Shown here piece after piece: positions 10,371 to 20,906 of a stretch of DNA of 64,000 bases. Numbering within the stretch: the stretch's first letter is position 1; each line of letters opens with the position of its first letter. This stretch comes from Hansfordia pulvinata (lineage: Eukaryota > Ascomycota > Sordariomycetes > Xylariales): assembly GCA_006538405.1 (NCBI GenBank), contig BJKQ01000002.1, positions 1,240,001-1,304,000 on the forward strand, in the 5' to 3' direction. Under the pieces are notes generated by a model. That model was not told where the DNA came from, made no database searches, and saw only the letters and a program-made list of their open reading frames with translations. The translations under genes and the position numbers were made by a program.

Positions 10371-13300
10371 ACTCCTTGGATGCAAAGCCCCCTTTGTCGG
10401 CCGTTTTTGGTTCTCACTATCCTCTCTATTCATCCATAAATGGCGTTGCCCTGGCCCCATTTCAGCCCCCCCCCCCCTTCCCGAAGGCCGAAGGCAGAGG
10501 AGCATAGCGGGGCAGGCCGGCCCGGGAAGAGGGACGGGGGCACCGGGGGTCGCGGGCTGGCTGGCCTGTCAAAGATCCTTCAGGAGTCTCACCCCTCCAG
10601 GGCAAGAGGGCATCGTACCTACTCACAGCGCTCGTGGTTGTCCAGCCGGCGAGGGCCACTCGTCGTGGTTCTCACTGCCGCCGGAGGATCGCTGCTTACG
10701 CTTCCTCCTCTGCACTCTAACGAGCCGGTCCGACAGTGACGACGAGAAAGGGGCAGAATAGAGGTGGCTGGGGCTGCACTCGCAGTGCTGTCCCTCCTTC
10801 GCGGTGGACAAACCCGGCCCCTTGCCTCGGCGGCCAGCCTGTTGTCAGCAGTCCATCGAGATAGCCGCGCTCCGTCCATTCACCCCCTCTCAGCAGATCG
10901 CAGTTTCGTATCGAGGGGGGTTGCATGGCAGAAGCCGCCCAGTGGGCCAGCGAGAAGAGACCGGGCTGAACGCGAGTCTCCCTAAGCAATACGAGTACTT
11001 TATGCCGGTTAAGTGTGCGAGACGGCCCCGATGACGACCATGTCAGGCATGACGGCCAAATCCTCCCAGAGCGAGCCTGCCCTGCCTCTCCTCTTGCCAC
11101 GTGAGATCTGTGTCCGGGTCGGGCAGGTGGTATTCCGACTTGTACCTTTTTTCGTAGAAGCGTCGTTGCAACGCTGGCCTCGTCGACGAACCCGGACCCG
11201 AGCAGCGGTCGACGCTGGCAGGGGTTCGCTCCGTACGCGTGCGAGCAGGCACTTGTTACCTAAGGTACCTACCATACGCAGCAGAACGCGACCCAGCCAC
11301 GCTGACCGGTCCATGTCTGGTGCTAGCCAGCCGTGACGCGACAGAAAGACGCGGCATCAATCGCGACAGGGAGACGTGCCGTCGCGCTACGAGCGCGGTG
11401 GACGAGCATGCAAGCCATTCGCTCTCCCGGTCGGCTCCGCGGACCCCCGCGCGCTCGGATGCCGTTTTCCCTCTTCCCCTCCTCCGGGATGAGACGATGG
11501 TGCTGCGGCCGGCAGAAGGGCAGCGGCCGTGCTCGAGGAGGTCGCTCGCCGCTTGGATCGAAGGGTCCTCCTCTGACCCTCTTCTCCGTCACCCTCATCG
11601 TCATCTCGTAGTCATCACAATCATCATCATCACCGGTAACCAGCCCTTTCCCCCTTGTCTCGTACGACCGTGCCACGGAGGCCCAAGGTAAAAAAAAGAA
11701 AAAGAAAAAAAAACACGGTGTATTGTACCTCTGTCGCAGTCAGGAATGGTCCCAGCACAGTCATGATGTCACGCGCGGTGGCCGCCTGGAGAACGCGTAT
11801 AGTCATGTCGCGGCATGGAACGGGACACTTGCAGGCCGATCCTGGGCCCGGCCCGGCTGCCTGGGCGAAGTGAGATACACACGCATGTTGATGATGACTT
11901 GGTGGGGGGGACCGCTCGTGATGCTCTGTATTTCTTTCTTTGCGCCGTAAAGGGAGCGCGGGCTCTCGGCAGGTGGAGAACAGGGCAGGTATGCTGTGCC
12001 ATCGTGCGGCTCTCCGTCTCTCCTGCTCAGTCGAAACCGCCACTTTGGATTGCGCGGTTCGGCGCGACGTCTACACGGCCGCCTCGGAGGGGGTCCGGCT
12101 TGACCGGATTCAAGTCGCCGGCGACAGAGGTTCGTAGAGCTGGCCTGAAAGGAGGTTGTGGTGTGCCGTCGCCACACGTGTCTGCCGGCTCAGGCGACAT
12201 ATGGAGGGCATCTTCTTTTACTTGCACTGAGGCGGTGGTTCTTTTCACGTCGGGAGTAACGCCCGTGGTGTCTCTTGCAACTACCTACCTACCTAGCTAC
12301 AGTGAGAACCCTCGAAGTTTGCCAGTTGAGTGAGTACCTGACTTTTGGCCCTGTGACCAGCGAGCTAACAGGTAGTTGGCTCTATACGTGAAGTGTCTCT
12401 ATACTCGGAATGAAAGCTTACATGGCAGCAGATAGCACTCGGACCCCAAGATGTGGCCGTGGGCACTATGGGAAGCTCGTACGTTCATAGTCACTGCTGT
12501 CCAAGTCATGCACGCGTACTGCATCCTGGTCCGTGTCTCATCTGGAGCGGTTGTGGCGGTGGCGTTGTTTAATTCAGAGTCGGAAATGGTGCAGTGGTGC
12601 TGGGACTAGCAGTCTATTTTCTGGCGACAGCACGCTTGGCTGCTCTGTCGACGCCGAGTTCCTCACCCCGCTGAAGATCAAGGCAGCCAGCGATGCCACG
12701 CACCTCGTCTGCTCGTGGCGTGAGAAGATTTCTCAGTGTGTTCGTCAGATGACTACGACTATAGCAACATACTGCGGTGCCACTGGATATCGCGGCATCA
12801 TAGGGCTGTAAGTGACGGTCATATCGTGCCACGGTCTGCGTTCGACCTTGGCCGAACTGTACTGCCCCATGGATTCCCGTCTCACAATTATACCGAGGAG
12901 CTGCGATGCACGTCGCTCATCAGCTACAGGCCAAAGCTGGACAGCCCTCAGAGACTCATCCTCCCCCGCCGCTGTGAATCACAGCTTGGAAGTGCAACAG
13001 CCGACCACCTGAAGTCTGATTGGTCTTGACTTCTAGAGCCCGCTAGGTGATTCCTTAGTAAGGGAATGAACAGAGCACCAGGGCATTCATATGGGAAAAC
13101 CAAGATATATCCGCGTCAGTATCATCTTCAGCATTGGAGACAGACAAGGCACCTCGATTGTGAAAGCGTCGGGGCGGACGCGTCTGGAAAGACAGGCAGT
13201 CGCGGAAAAGCAAGCACTCCAAAACTACTCCATCTACAGAGAATATCACGGCCGACTCATCAATTCTTTGCGTTCTCCTAATATGAACGGTTCGTCTTTG

Positions 13301-13676
13301 GGTGCCCGTCTTTTTGGCAAGTGCAGTACTCGTAGTCCTGTAGCCAGACGCGTTTAGTTTAGCATATGGGGCCTCAACCCGGCTCTGCACACGCCGGCTC
13401 GACTGTCACAACGGGACTGTCGACGACACTTCACACGCTTCTGAGCGCCGTTGTCGGCTGGGGAATCCTCTCGCCCTCGCCCTCAGCCAAAAGCCAAAGC
13501 TGGGCCTCAGACCTCATTGAATGACCCGGGGTCTGGCAGCATGGGTTGGGTTGGGTTGTATGGGGCCTCCGTTGCCAGTAGCTAGGAAGAGCATTCGTCC
13601 CGCAACCATTGGATACTGGCTGCTCGGAAGCAAACCGTGGCGCTGGAATCGAGCGCCCCAATAAGGATACAGACTG

Positions 13677-13712
13677 CCTACCTACCTACCTACCTACCTA
13701 CCTACCTACCTA
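13677..13712. repeat. (CCTA)9 tandem repeat
   Basis: Nine exact copies of CCTA lie in a noncoding stretch. This is the longest member of a TAGG/CCTA family scattered through the intergenic DNA. It is unlike the TTAGGG telomere repeat and lies inside the window, so it is not read as a telomere relic. Confidence 0.9.
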
Positions 13713-14192
13713 TACACGAGCCTTTTACGAGACTCGTCCCCCGTTGGCCCCGTTCACTTCAGCATAGTCTGGCCATGATCTCCGGCGCTGGGAAGAATGG
13801 CGGGAACCTGTGAATGGTGCAGCCTAATGCGTCAAAGCGAGCGTGTGTTGGTGCATCGTTTTCTCTCGCTTCCCGACAAAACTCGACCCGATTCCAGGAT
13901 GGAAGTCGGTTGGCCGTATCTGGCGGCGACGACAAGCACGAGTCGACGCGACACCCGTTGGCGGCCTGGCTTTCCGGGCTGGTCTGACGAGGGCGGGCCG
14001 AGTGACCTAGCAAGGCCGTCTGTTCTGGATGAGCCCGATCGTCCCAATTGGCAAGGCCTTCTGATTTGGGCCGGGTAATGGAGAGCCACGAGAGGGCAGT
14101 GGATGGTGTAATAGTTACGGCAAACGAATTCGGAAGGGAGAGCGATGTCGGGGAGAGTTTCCTGACCGATAAGGCTCAGCAGCACATAGGTC

Positions 14193-14760
14193 CACTAGGT
14201 AGATACTGTAGGTGCCGATGGAAGTACCGTTCCGTATCTACTCGTGACCTATTCCCGGGAATGCACCGCATGTAGGTTAGGTAATGTAGGTACATGTAGG
14301 TAGGAGGTAGGTACGGCAAGTCCTGGAGTGAGGAGCCGAGTTTTGTCCACGAGGGCACTCGCCCGCGTGGACCTGCCCAAAGTGGCAAAAGACGGGAAGG
14401 CGGGGAGCGTGACAACAGTGAGAGGGCCGCCCGCAAAGTCTGGGCCTGCCACCCACCCTCCCCTGTACGGGTAGTGCACTCAGCGCCCTGCCCGCCTGCT
14501 TGCCACGCTGCCAGAGGGGACGGCAATGCGACGGCGGGGGTGAGTGGGCATCTGGCGGCGGCTCAGTGGGGGAGGTGGGGCAAGACCTGGCGATAGCCCA
14601 GCCCGTATCATCGTCAACCTGAGCATGGATTGGATAGACCTGGAGATAGATAGGTAGGTAGGGTGGTAGGTAGATAGCCTGCGGCCACCACACTACGAGT
14701 GCCTGCCCCTACCTAAGATAATGTAGGTAGTTGGTGGTAGGCACAGGTAAGGTAGGGAGG
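14193..14760. repeat. Cluster of TAGGTA / GTAGGTAG elements
   Basis: At least a dozen copies of TAGGTA, GTAGGTA or ACCTAC occur in under 600 bp, with densest groups at about 14277-14320, 14645-14675 and 14705-14755. Between them the DNA is ordinary GC-rich sequence with no coding signal. Confidence 0.7.
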
Positions 14761-15616
14761 CCACGGATCGCGTCCGTCGGAGATACCAAGTACTCGTACA
14801 TCCCCTCGCCGGAGGTGGCGTACGTACCGGCGCCGATAGCGTTTGCCCGTACGGCCCCGCGTGCCTCAGATGCGAGGGATGCAGATATTCCCTAATTGGA
14901 AGTCCCATGCGAGACGCCGCGAGTATATCAACAGTCGGTACGGGGCGCTGCTTGCACGGGAAGGAAGGCGACAGTCTGGTCAGTCAGTCTCGTTGGACAT
15001 CCATTCGCCCCTTCCATTCTCATCCACTACATACGGATACAAGTAAACCGTCTGCCCTCGGCTGCGCTGCACATCCAATACGCGTTCCTCAAACATTCAC
15101 ATTCCAGCCAACGCCATTGGACCTCGTCGGGCAACTCCTCAACCGAAGCAAGTCCTGGGCGACCTCACCCCCGGAAACCCTCACTTCTGCCCCCAGGGGA
15201 CTCCCGGCCCATTCGCCAATAAGACGCGCCGTCGCCAACCCCGCAAACTACGACCCTCCGCCGCCTGAGACACGCGGCTAAGCTTCGACCTGCAGCAGCT
15301 TCCCAGCCTCTGCCTTGTCTTGCCGCCGCCGCCGCCCCGCCGCCATCCTGACTGGCTGGCAGCGCCTCTGCCCATTGCCACCCGGACCCAGAGATAAAGC
15401 CCCGGCCGCCGTATTTGCAGCTTGCGTCCGATAGCGCTACCGCTCCAGGGCCCCGGCATACAAAGGCCGAAGAAGCCCAAGTGCTTCTTCCTCTCCGTCC
15501 GCGAGCCCCCGTCCCTCTTCCTGGCCCTGCACTACGCCTGGCCAAGATCAACAAACGCCCCAACCAGCTCTCCTACACACGCATACGCACACGCTCTGCT
15601 CCCTTTTACCTACACA

Positions 15617-17122
15617 ATGGCTGCCCTGCGCCAGTCCGCTGCCTGGCGGCCCGTCGTTGCCGCCGCTGGTCGCCGCCTGTCCCAGACCGCGCCTCGCCCG
15701 TGGCTGGCCTCCGCCACGCGCTCCGTCTCCTCATACTATGCCGGCGAGCCCGAGGCCGCCGTCCTCAAGACGTCTGTTCCCGGCCCCAAGTCCAAGGAGG
15801 CCATCGCCAAGCTTGACGAGGTCTTTGACACGCGCTCGCTGAACCTCATGGGTGACTACACCAAGAGCTTCGGCAACTACATCATCGATCCTGATGGAAA
15901 TACCTTCCTCGACGTCTACGCCCAGATCGCCTCCATCCCCGTGGGCTACAACAACCCCGCCCTGGCCAAGGCGGCCTCCACCCCCGAGATGGTCAACGCC
16001 ATCATCAACCGCCCCGCCCTAGGTAACTTCCCCTCGCACGACTGGGCCGACCTGCTCAACACCAGCTTGCTCAAGGTCGCCCCCCAGGGCATGGGCCAGG
16101 TCTTCACTGCCATGGCCGGCTCCGACGCCAACGAGACCGCCTACAAGGCTGCCTTCATGTGGCGTCGCCAGCAGGAGCGTGGTGGCCCCGACGTCGAGTT
16201 CACGCCCGAGGAGTTGGAGTCGGTCATGAACAACCAGTCCCCCGGTTCCTCCGAGCTATCCATACTGTCTTTCAAGACGGCTTTCCACGGCCGCCTGTTC
16301 GGCACCCTGTCCACCACTCGCTCCAAGGCCATCCACAAGCTGGACATCCCCGCCTTCGACTGGCCCCAGGCCACCTTCCCCCACCTCAAGTACCCCCTCG
16401 ACCAGCACGCCGAGGAGAACGCACGCGCTGAGGCTGCTTCGCTGGCCGAGGTCGAGAAGCTCATCACCAGCTACCACATCCCCCCTGCTGCGGTCATTGT
16501 TGAGCCCATCCAGTCCGAGGGTGGTGACAACCACGCCTCCCCGGCATTCTTCCAGGGCCTGCGCGACATCACCAAGAAACACAACGTCCTTTTCATCGTC
16601 GACGAGGTCCAGACTGGCTTTGGCGCGACTGGCAAGTTCTGGGCCCACGAGCACTGGAACCTGTCCACGCCCCCGGACATGGTCACCTTCAGCAAGAAGG
16701 CCCAGACCGCTGGCTACTACTTTGGCGACATGTCTCTGCGCCCCAACAAGCCTTACCGCCAGTTCAACACGTGGATGGGCGACCCGGCTCGCGTGATCCT
16801 TGCCCGCGCCATCATTGACGAGATCCAGCGTCTCGGCCTTGTCGAGAAGACGGCCGAGGTTGGCAACTACCTGTACGGCCGCATCGAGGCCCTCGCCCAG
16901 AAGTACCCCGAGGACTTCAAGAACCTACGCGGCAAGGGCCAGGGCACTTTCATTGCCTGGGACACTCCCCGCCGCGACGATTTCCTCAAGCGCGCGAAGA
17001 CCGTCGGCGTCAACATTGGTGGCAGCGGTGCTTCCGCTGTTCGCCTGCGCCCCATGCTCATCTTTGAGAAGCACCACGCTGATCAGCTGATTGAGGCTAT
17101 GGAGAAGATTGTCTCTTCATGA
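15617..17122 (+). CDS. gatA: 4-aminobutyrate aminotransferase, mitochondrial (GABA transaminase)
   Basis: A single uninterrupted exon of 501 residues. It is a class-III pyridoxal-phosphate aminotransferase that moves the amino group of GABA to 2-oxoglutarate, giving succinic semialdehyde and glutamate in the GABA shunt. The N-terminus MAALRQSAAWRPVVAAAGRR is Arg/Ala-rich and lacks acidic residues for about 45 positions, as expected of a mitochondrial presequence. The cofactor-binding DEVQTGFG lies near residue 329, and the Schiff-base lysine lies in FSKKAQ near residues 360-361, followed by the family segment FNTWMGDP. The C-terminal domain ends ...AMEKIVSS. The frame is open further upstream, but the chosen ATG (context CACAATGG) gives the presequence and the family's usual length. 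It converges on SET2 across about 760 bp. The frame is intact, unlike several neighbours. Confidence 0.95.
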   Translation: MAALRQSAAWRPVVAAAGRRLSQTAPRPWLASATRSVSSYYAGEPEAAVLKTSVPGPKSKEAIAKLDEVFDTRSLNLMGDYTKSFGNYIIDPDGNTFLDVYAQIASIPVGYNNPALAKAASTPEMVNAIINRPALGNFPSHDWADLLNTSLLKVAPQGMGQVFTAMAGSDANETAYKAAFMWRRQQERGGPDVEFTPEELESVMNNQSPGSSELSILSFKTAFHGRLFGTLSTTRSKAIHKLDIPAFDWPQATFPHLKYPLDQHAEENARAEAASLAEVEKLITSYHIPPAAVIVEPIQSEGGDNHASPAFFQGLRDITKKHNVLFIVDEVQTGFGATGKFWAHEHWNLSTPPDMVTFSKKAQTAGYYFGDMSLRPNKPYRQFNTWMGDPARVILARAIIDEIQRLGLVEKTAEVGNYLYGRIEALAQKYPEDFKNLRGKGQGTFIAWDTPRRDDFLKRAKTVGVNIGGSGASAVRLRPMLIFEKHHADQLIEAMEKIVSS

Positions 17123-17880
17123 TAAAGATTCGGATTTCGACGTAAGCGGAAAGGGTATTATTGAAAGAGAGACAGGTAATCGAAGCGAGTTGGCAGATCA
17201 ACTTAAAGCACTAACTAAAGAGCATTACGCAATTTTCCCACGGGTTTGCTGGGACTCACCTGGTCCGGCGAGGCTAGGTAGAGGGATGAGATTGGCCAAG
17301 GTTCTGGCCATTATATGTATTTCGCAAAAGGTATCGCACTGTATCGCGCCATGATGAGTCATGCGCGAGCCTCTCCGCGCAGATCAGGCAGGAAGCAATT
17401 TATAGCGTCATTGTTGGGGCTTTTTTTTTCTTTTGGAATATAATGCATCTTCCATCTCACGTTGTCACGGCCAGAAAGTGCACCATACCCGGCTTGCGAC
17501 AGACTGACTATACGGGCCCGAAGACGTGTTAGATGGATGCACGAGCTGGCACAAGCCATGTCACAGAAGCCGTCAAACGAAAGCCAAAGTTATTTTGATT
17601 ACACGGCAACGACCTCCCATGTAGCGTGTGAATGAATTATCTATAGGTACAACTGGTTTTGTCCTTCCCCGCCATGGATCGACCCCCCAGGGTCGTAGGA
17701 ACGTATTGAGATCTTATGGCGGAAATGGGGGAGGCCAAGCAGTGTCTTTCTTCGACTCGCCCAACGTTTCGAACGTCGTACCCCAGCTGGGCCTTGCTCT
17801 TGCTGCACAGCTCTTCACCGAGCCACTTGCCCCGATGGCACCCCAGCCAGCAGCTGCAAGCCGGCAAGGCACCCGGTCTC
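17123..17880. other. Convergent 3' flank between gatA and SET2
   Basis: This contains the 3' ends of both genes. It is more AT-rich than the coding DNA, with a T9 run near 17420, and shows no gene-like frame. Confidence 0.6.
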
Positions 17881-20800
17881 CTAGTGGCCCAAGACCGCGT
17901 GGGCGAGGCTGCTTTTCTGCTTCATCGTGCCACTGCGTTCCTCGGCGACATCGGCCCCCTCGTGCCCGGTCTTGCCGTTGACCTGGCCGCTGCTCTGCTG
18001 TTGGCGCTCAAAGTCGATCATGTTCAGCTCATTCTCGCGCTGCAGGTCTGCCTCCTGCTGCTCGAGCTGACCGCGCTCGGCCTCCTCGGCCTCGGCGTTT
18101 TCGCGCACCAGGGCCGCCTCCTCCTCGCTCAATGAGACTGGCTCGGCATCGCCAGCCGGCGGGGCGGCGGGGGCGGGGGCGGGGGTGGGGATGGCGCCTC
18201 GTCGCCGACTTCCTTCAGCCGCTTCACCATGGGAGTCTCGCTGGGCGTGGCGCTGGTAGCAGCAGCGGGGTTGTCGTCGCGTTTGCGTTTCAACGTCACG
18301 CTCTCTGGCGTCGATCCGGCGTCCTCCTCGTCCGTCATGGCCAGGTCGTCTTCATCCTTGGCCGGCAACCCCGCAGCCGGAGAGTCGGAGGCGGCGCTGC
18401 TGGGCTCTGCTGCCGCACTGTGTTCCCCTGCGGCAGCACGTCCCGCCTTCTTCTTCTCGTGCGCCCTGTACTTCTCGACTGCCTTCTCGAAGTAGTCTTT
18501 GACATACTTCTTGACTTTTACCTCCTGCTTCTCCGAGATCGCAGTCGGGTCATCGACGCGGTTGTTCTTGTAATCCGAGGCAACTAGCTTCTTGTTGATC
18601 TCCTTGCCGAACTTTTTGAGGTCTTCCTTAGGAAGCTTGTGTCGAAACTTGTCCATCACGTGTTTTACATGGGGGAAGAGCTGGGGAAAGGTCAGCATGG
18701 AGAGGATTTGATCAGAGTTGCGGGCTCAGTGCCACTTACAGTGTTCTCATATATTTTTTTCTGCTTGTCCAGCGGCAGAGATCGCCACTTTTCCTTCTTC
18801 GATTCTTGGGTCGGTGTGCTTTGCTGTGGTGTCTGGGAGGCTGAGCGATTAGGAGGAGCACCTGGTTTGGTGAGAGAGTCGATGATGCTTTGAATGCTCT
18901 TCTGGTCCTTTTCGGCCTTTGAAGGGCCAATCGGCTGTGACTGGGGGCTAGCAGAGGACGGGGCGCTCGGGCGAATCCACTGCACCTTGCCGGCCTTATC
19001 GTAGAAGTATGCTTTCCCGTTCTGATCCGTCGCGGCAAACCAACCAGCAGGTAGCGACTGCGGCGCAAGCGAGCGACGTGGTCGAGGGTTGAAATGCGCG
19101 GGCGCTCGCTGGGGCACCTGGCTTTTCGGCCCTTTCGGAATGTTGTCGGGCAGAGCTGTGACGGTAGGTTTTGACGGCTCCTCGGGACGGGCGTTGCGAC
19201 GCTCCCCATATGAATTCTCCGAGGGCCCCATGCCGTTGCCGTCGGGCCTCTTGCGAGGGATTCGATACCCTACTTTGAGCTTCTTCCACTCTTCGAGAAG
19301 ACGGGATGATTCCCCAGCCACATCTTGATGCGCCGACTGGGCCAGACCTTCAATAGTATCTTCGATGTTGGAGTCGGTGATCTTGTTCCTAGTCATCCGC
19401 GGAAGCTTGTATAGGACGTCGAGGATTTGGAGCACCAGGTTGTGGTCGTCGATGAAGGTCTTGATGACAGCATTGAGGGTCGAGTATCCATGCATGCGTG
19501 TGACCTGGTTGAGGACACGTTCGTCGTCACATTTTTGAATGCGCTCCAGGAGCTTGACAGCGATCCATTTGTCCTCGTTGTCATCGATTTGACGCAACTG
19601 AGCCATGACTTTGGTGACACCATCCTCGTCGAGTTCGCGTGCCCGCACACTGTTGACATAGTCTTCGTCGTCCTCATCGGCCTTCTTCTTCCGAGGCTTC
19701 TTGCTGAGCCCTGCCTCCCAGTCGCCATCATCGTCGACACCCAGAGCCGCAATGGTCGCTTCCGATAGCTTCGTATTGCGGCCACTCTGCGTTTTGCCAC
19801 CTATAAAGCCCATGCACATGGGCTCGCCACAGTAGCATGGCTGCGGGTCTGCGCCATACCGATCAACGTTGTAGTTGAAGACAAGTTCCTCGCCCGCCTG
19901 AACCTTGCGAAGAGCGAATATGCCCATGCGCAGCTTCTTACCAACAACCCATTTGTCAACATAGCAGTTTGGATTGCACGAGTGGTTGCAAAAGCGACCC
20001 AGGTTGCCCTTCTTGGTGGCGTCGACAAACTCGTGTCGATTGAGTGACATGAAATAGAAATGTTTGATCCCTTCCTTGTCGTACTGGACCATGCGGCGGC
20101 GGAAGGTCGGCTCGTTGATGACCTCTCCAATATACTCGAAAATGAAATCGTTGGCCTGCAGATCTCTGTCGGCGCGCAGCCCGTAGCCCTTCTTATCTGT
20201 CTTGATGACGGAGACGTTGGCGTACTGCCGGCGTTGGAACCGCTGGTTTTGGCATTTTCGACCACAGTTGCAGTCCCCGTCGACACATTCCATTTTGGTG
20301 GCGCGGTTGATGCAGTCCGAGTACTCGCCGCAGGCGTTGTTGGTGCCATCGTCTGGACGTTCGTGTTAGCTGACGATACTCAACAGAAGTGTAGACAGTA
20401 CGCGTCCCGACATGCCACGCGACCAGCTGCCGTGTCGCCCCGGAAAAGGCGTGGCCAGTCAGCGACATCGGTACGGTTGGGGCGGACTCACCCCATTCTT
20501 CGCTGCAGTCACAGTCCAGCGCATCGTGGTTGGTACCGCCAAGGGACTTGGAGCCATATAGACAGTCAGGAATGACCTGGAACTTCTCGCAGGATTCCGA
20601 AGTCGAGTCGGGTAGGCTGTGGTATAATGTCGGGGCCCGAGCGACGGGCTTGGAGGAGATTTTGCGCGTCATTTTGGGCCTGGCGGTGACACCTGGCTGA
20701 GACGACGGTGATGTTGGAGTCGAGGGAGATCGGGTCTTGGTGGCTCGTCTGTCGTCTTGTGGTGAGCCGCTCGGGGCTTTGCTGTCGGCGTCGGGCGTAG

Positions 20801-20906
20801 CCGAGGCTCGTTCTGATTTGATGGGCTTGAGGGCTTGCTGTGACGCATCGTGGTCTACCGTCAGTCCTGCAAGTCCCTGCTGGACCTGATTCTCCTGGTC
20901 CGACAT
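17881..20906 (-). CDS. SET2: Histone H3 lysine-36 methyltransferase Set2 (one apparent frame break)
   Basis: Exons on the minus strand are 20906-20492, 20352-18740 and 18680-17881. The introns are 20353-20491 (GTGAGT...CAG) and 18681-18739 (GTAAGT...CAG). After an N-terminal Ser/Pro-rich region come the Cys-rich AWS segment (DCDCSEEW joined to [14 protein letters not shown]), the SET domain (about residues 160-285, with [11 protein letters not shown]), a post-[11 protein letters not shown], a WW domain near residue 570 (LPAGWFAAT...WIRP), and an SRI domain beginning near residue 675 that binds the phosphorylated RNA polymerase II tail. This order is diagnostic of Set2, which methylates H3K36 during elongation. 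The frame then runs into a proline tract and stops at 18129. One added base in that GC-rich tract opens a charged coiled-coil tail ([20 protein letters not shown]...) ending at 17881, for about 942 residues. Start MSDQENQ was preferred over an upstream in-frame Met at 20987. Confidence 0.93.

Larger units (their letters stand above)
3720..15616. other. 11.9 kb gene-poor region with repeats
   Basis: No frame here looks like a real gene. The long frames lack hydrophobic-core or motif structure, are Arg/Pro/Ser-rich translations of GC-rich DNA, and cover each other on both strands. Present instead are an AAC/AAT-rich run near 4308-4340, a GTC run near 5820-5838, a GGCA/GGCG tandem near 9816-9854, a G15 tract at 10356-10370, a C12 tract at 10466-10477, CCTA repeats at 13677-13712, many TAGGTA elements at 14190-14760, and several TACGAGTACTCG palindromes. 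Pyrimidine-rich and CA-rich DNA just upstream of 15617 is probably the leader of the GABA transaminase gene. A small spliced gene could still be hidden. Confidence 0.55.

Noticed and set aside
13677..13712. Tandem CCTA array as a telomere relic or CRISPR-like array
   Set aside because: The unit differs from TTAGGG, there are no spacers, and the window is clearly nuclear eukaryotic DNA with intron-containing genes on both sides.
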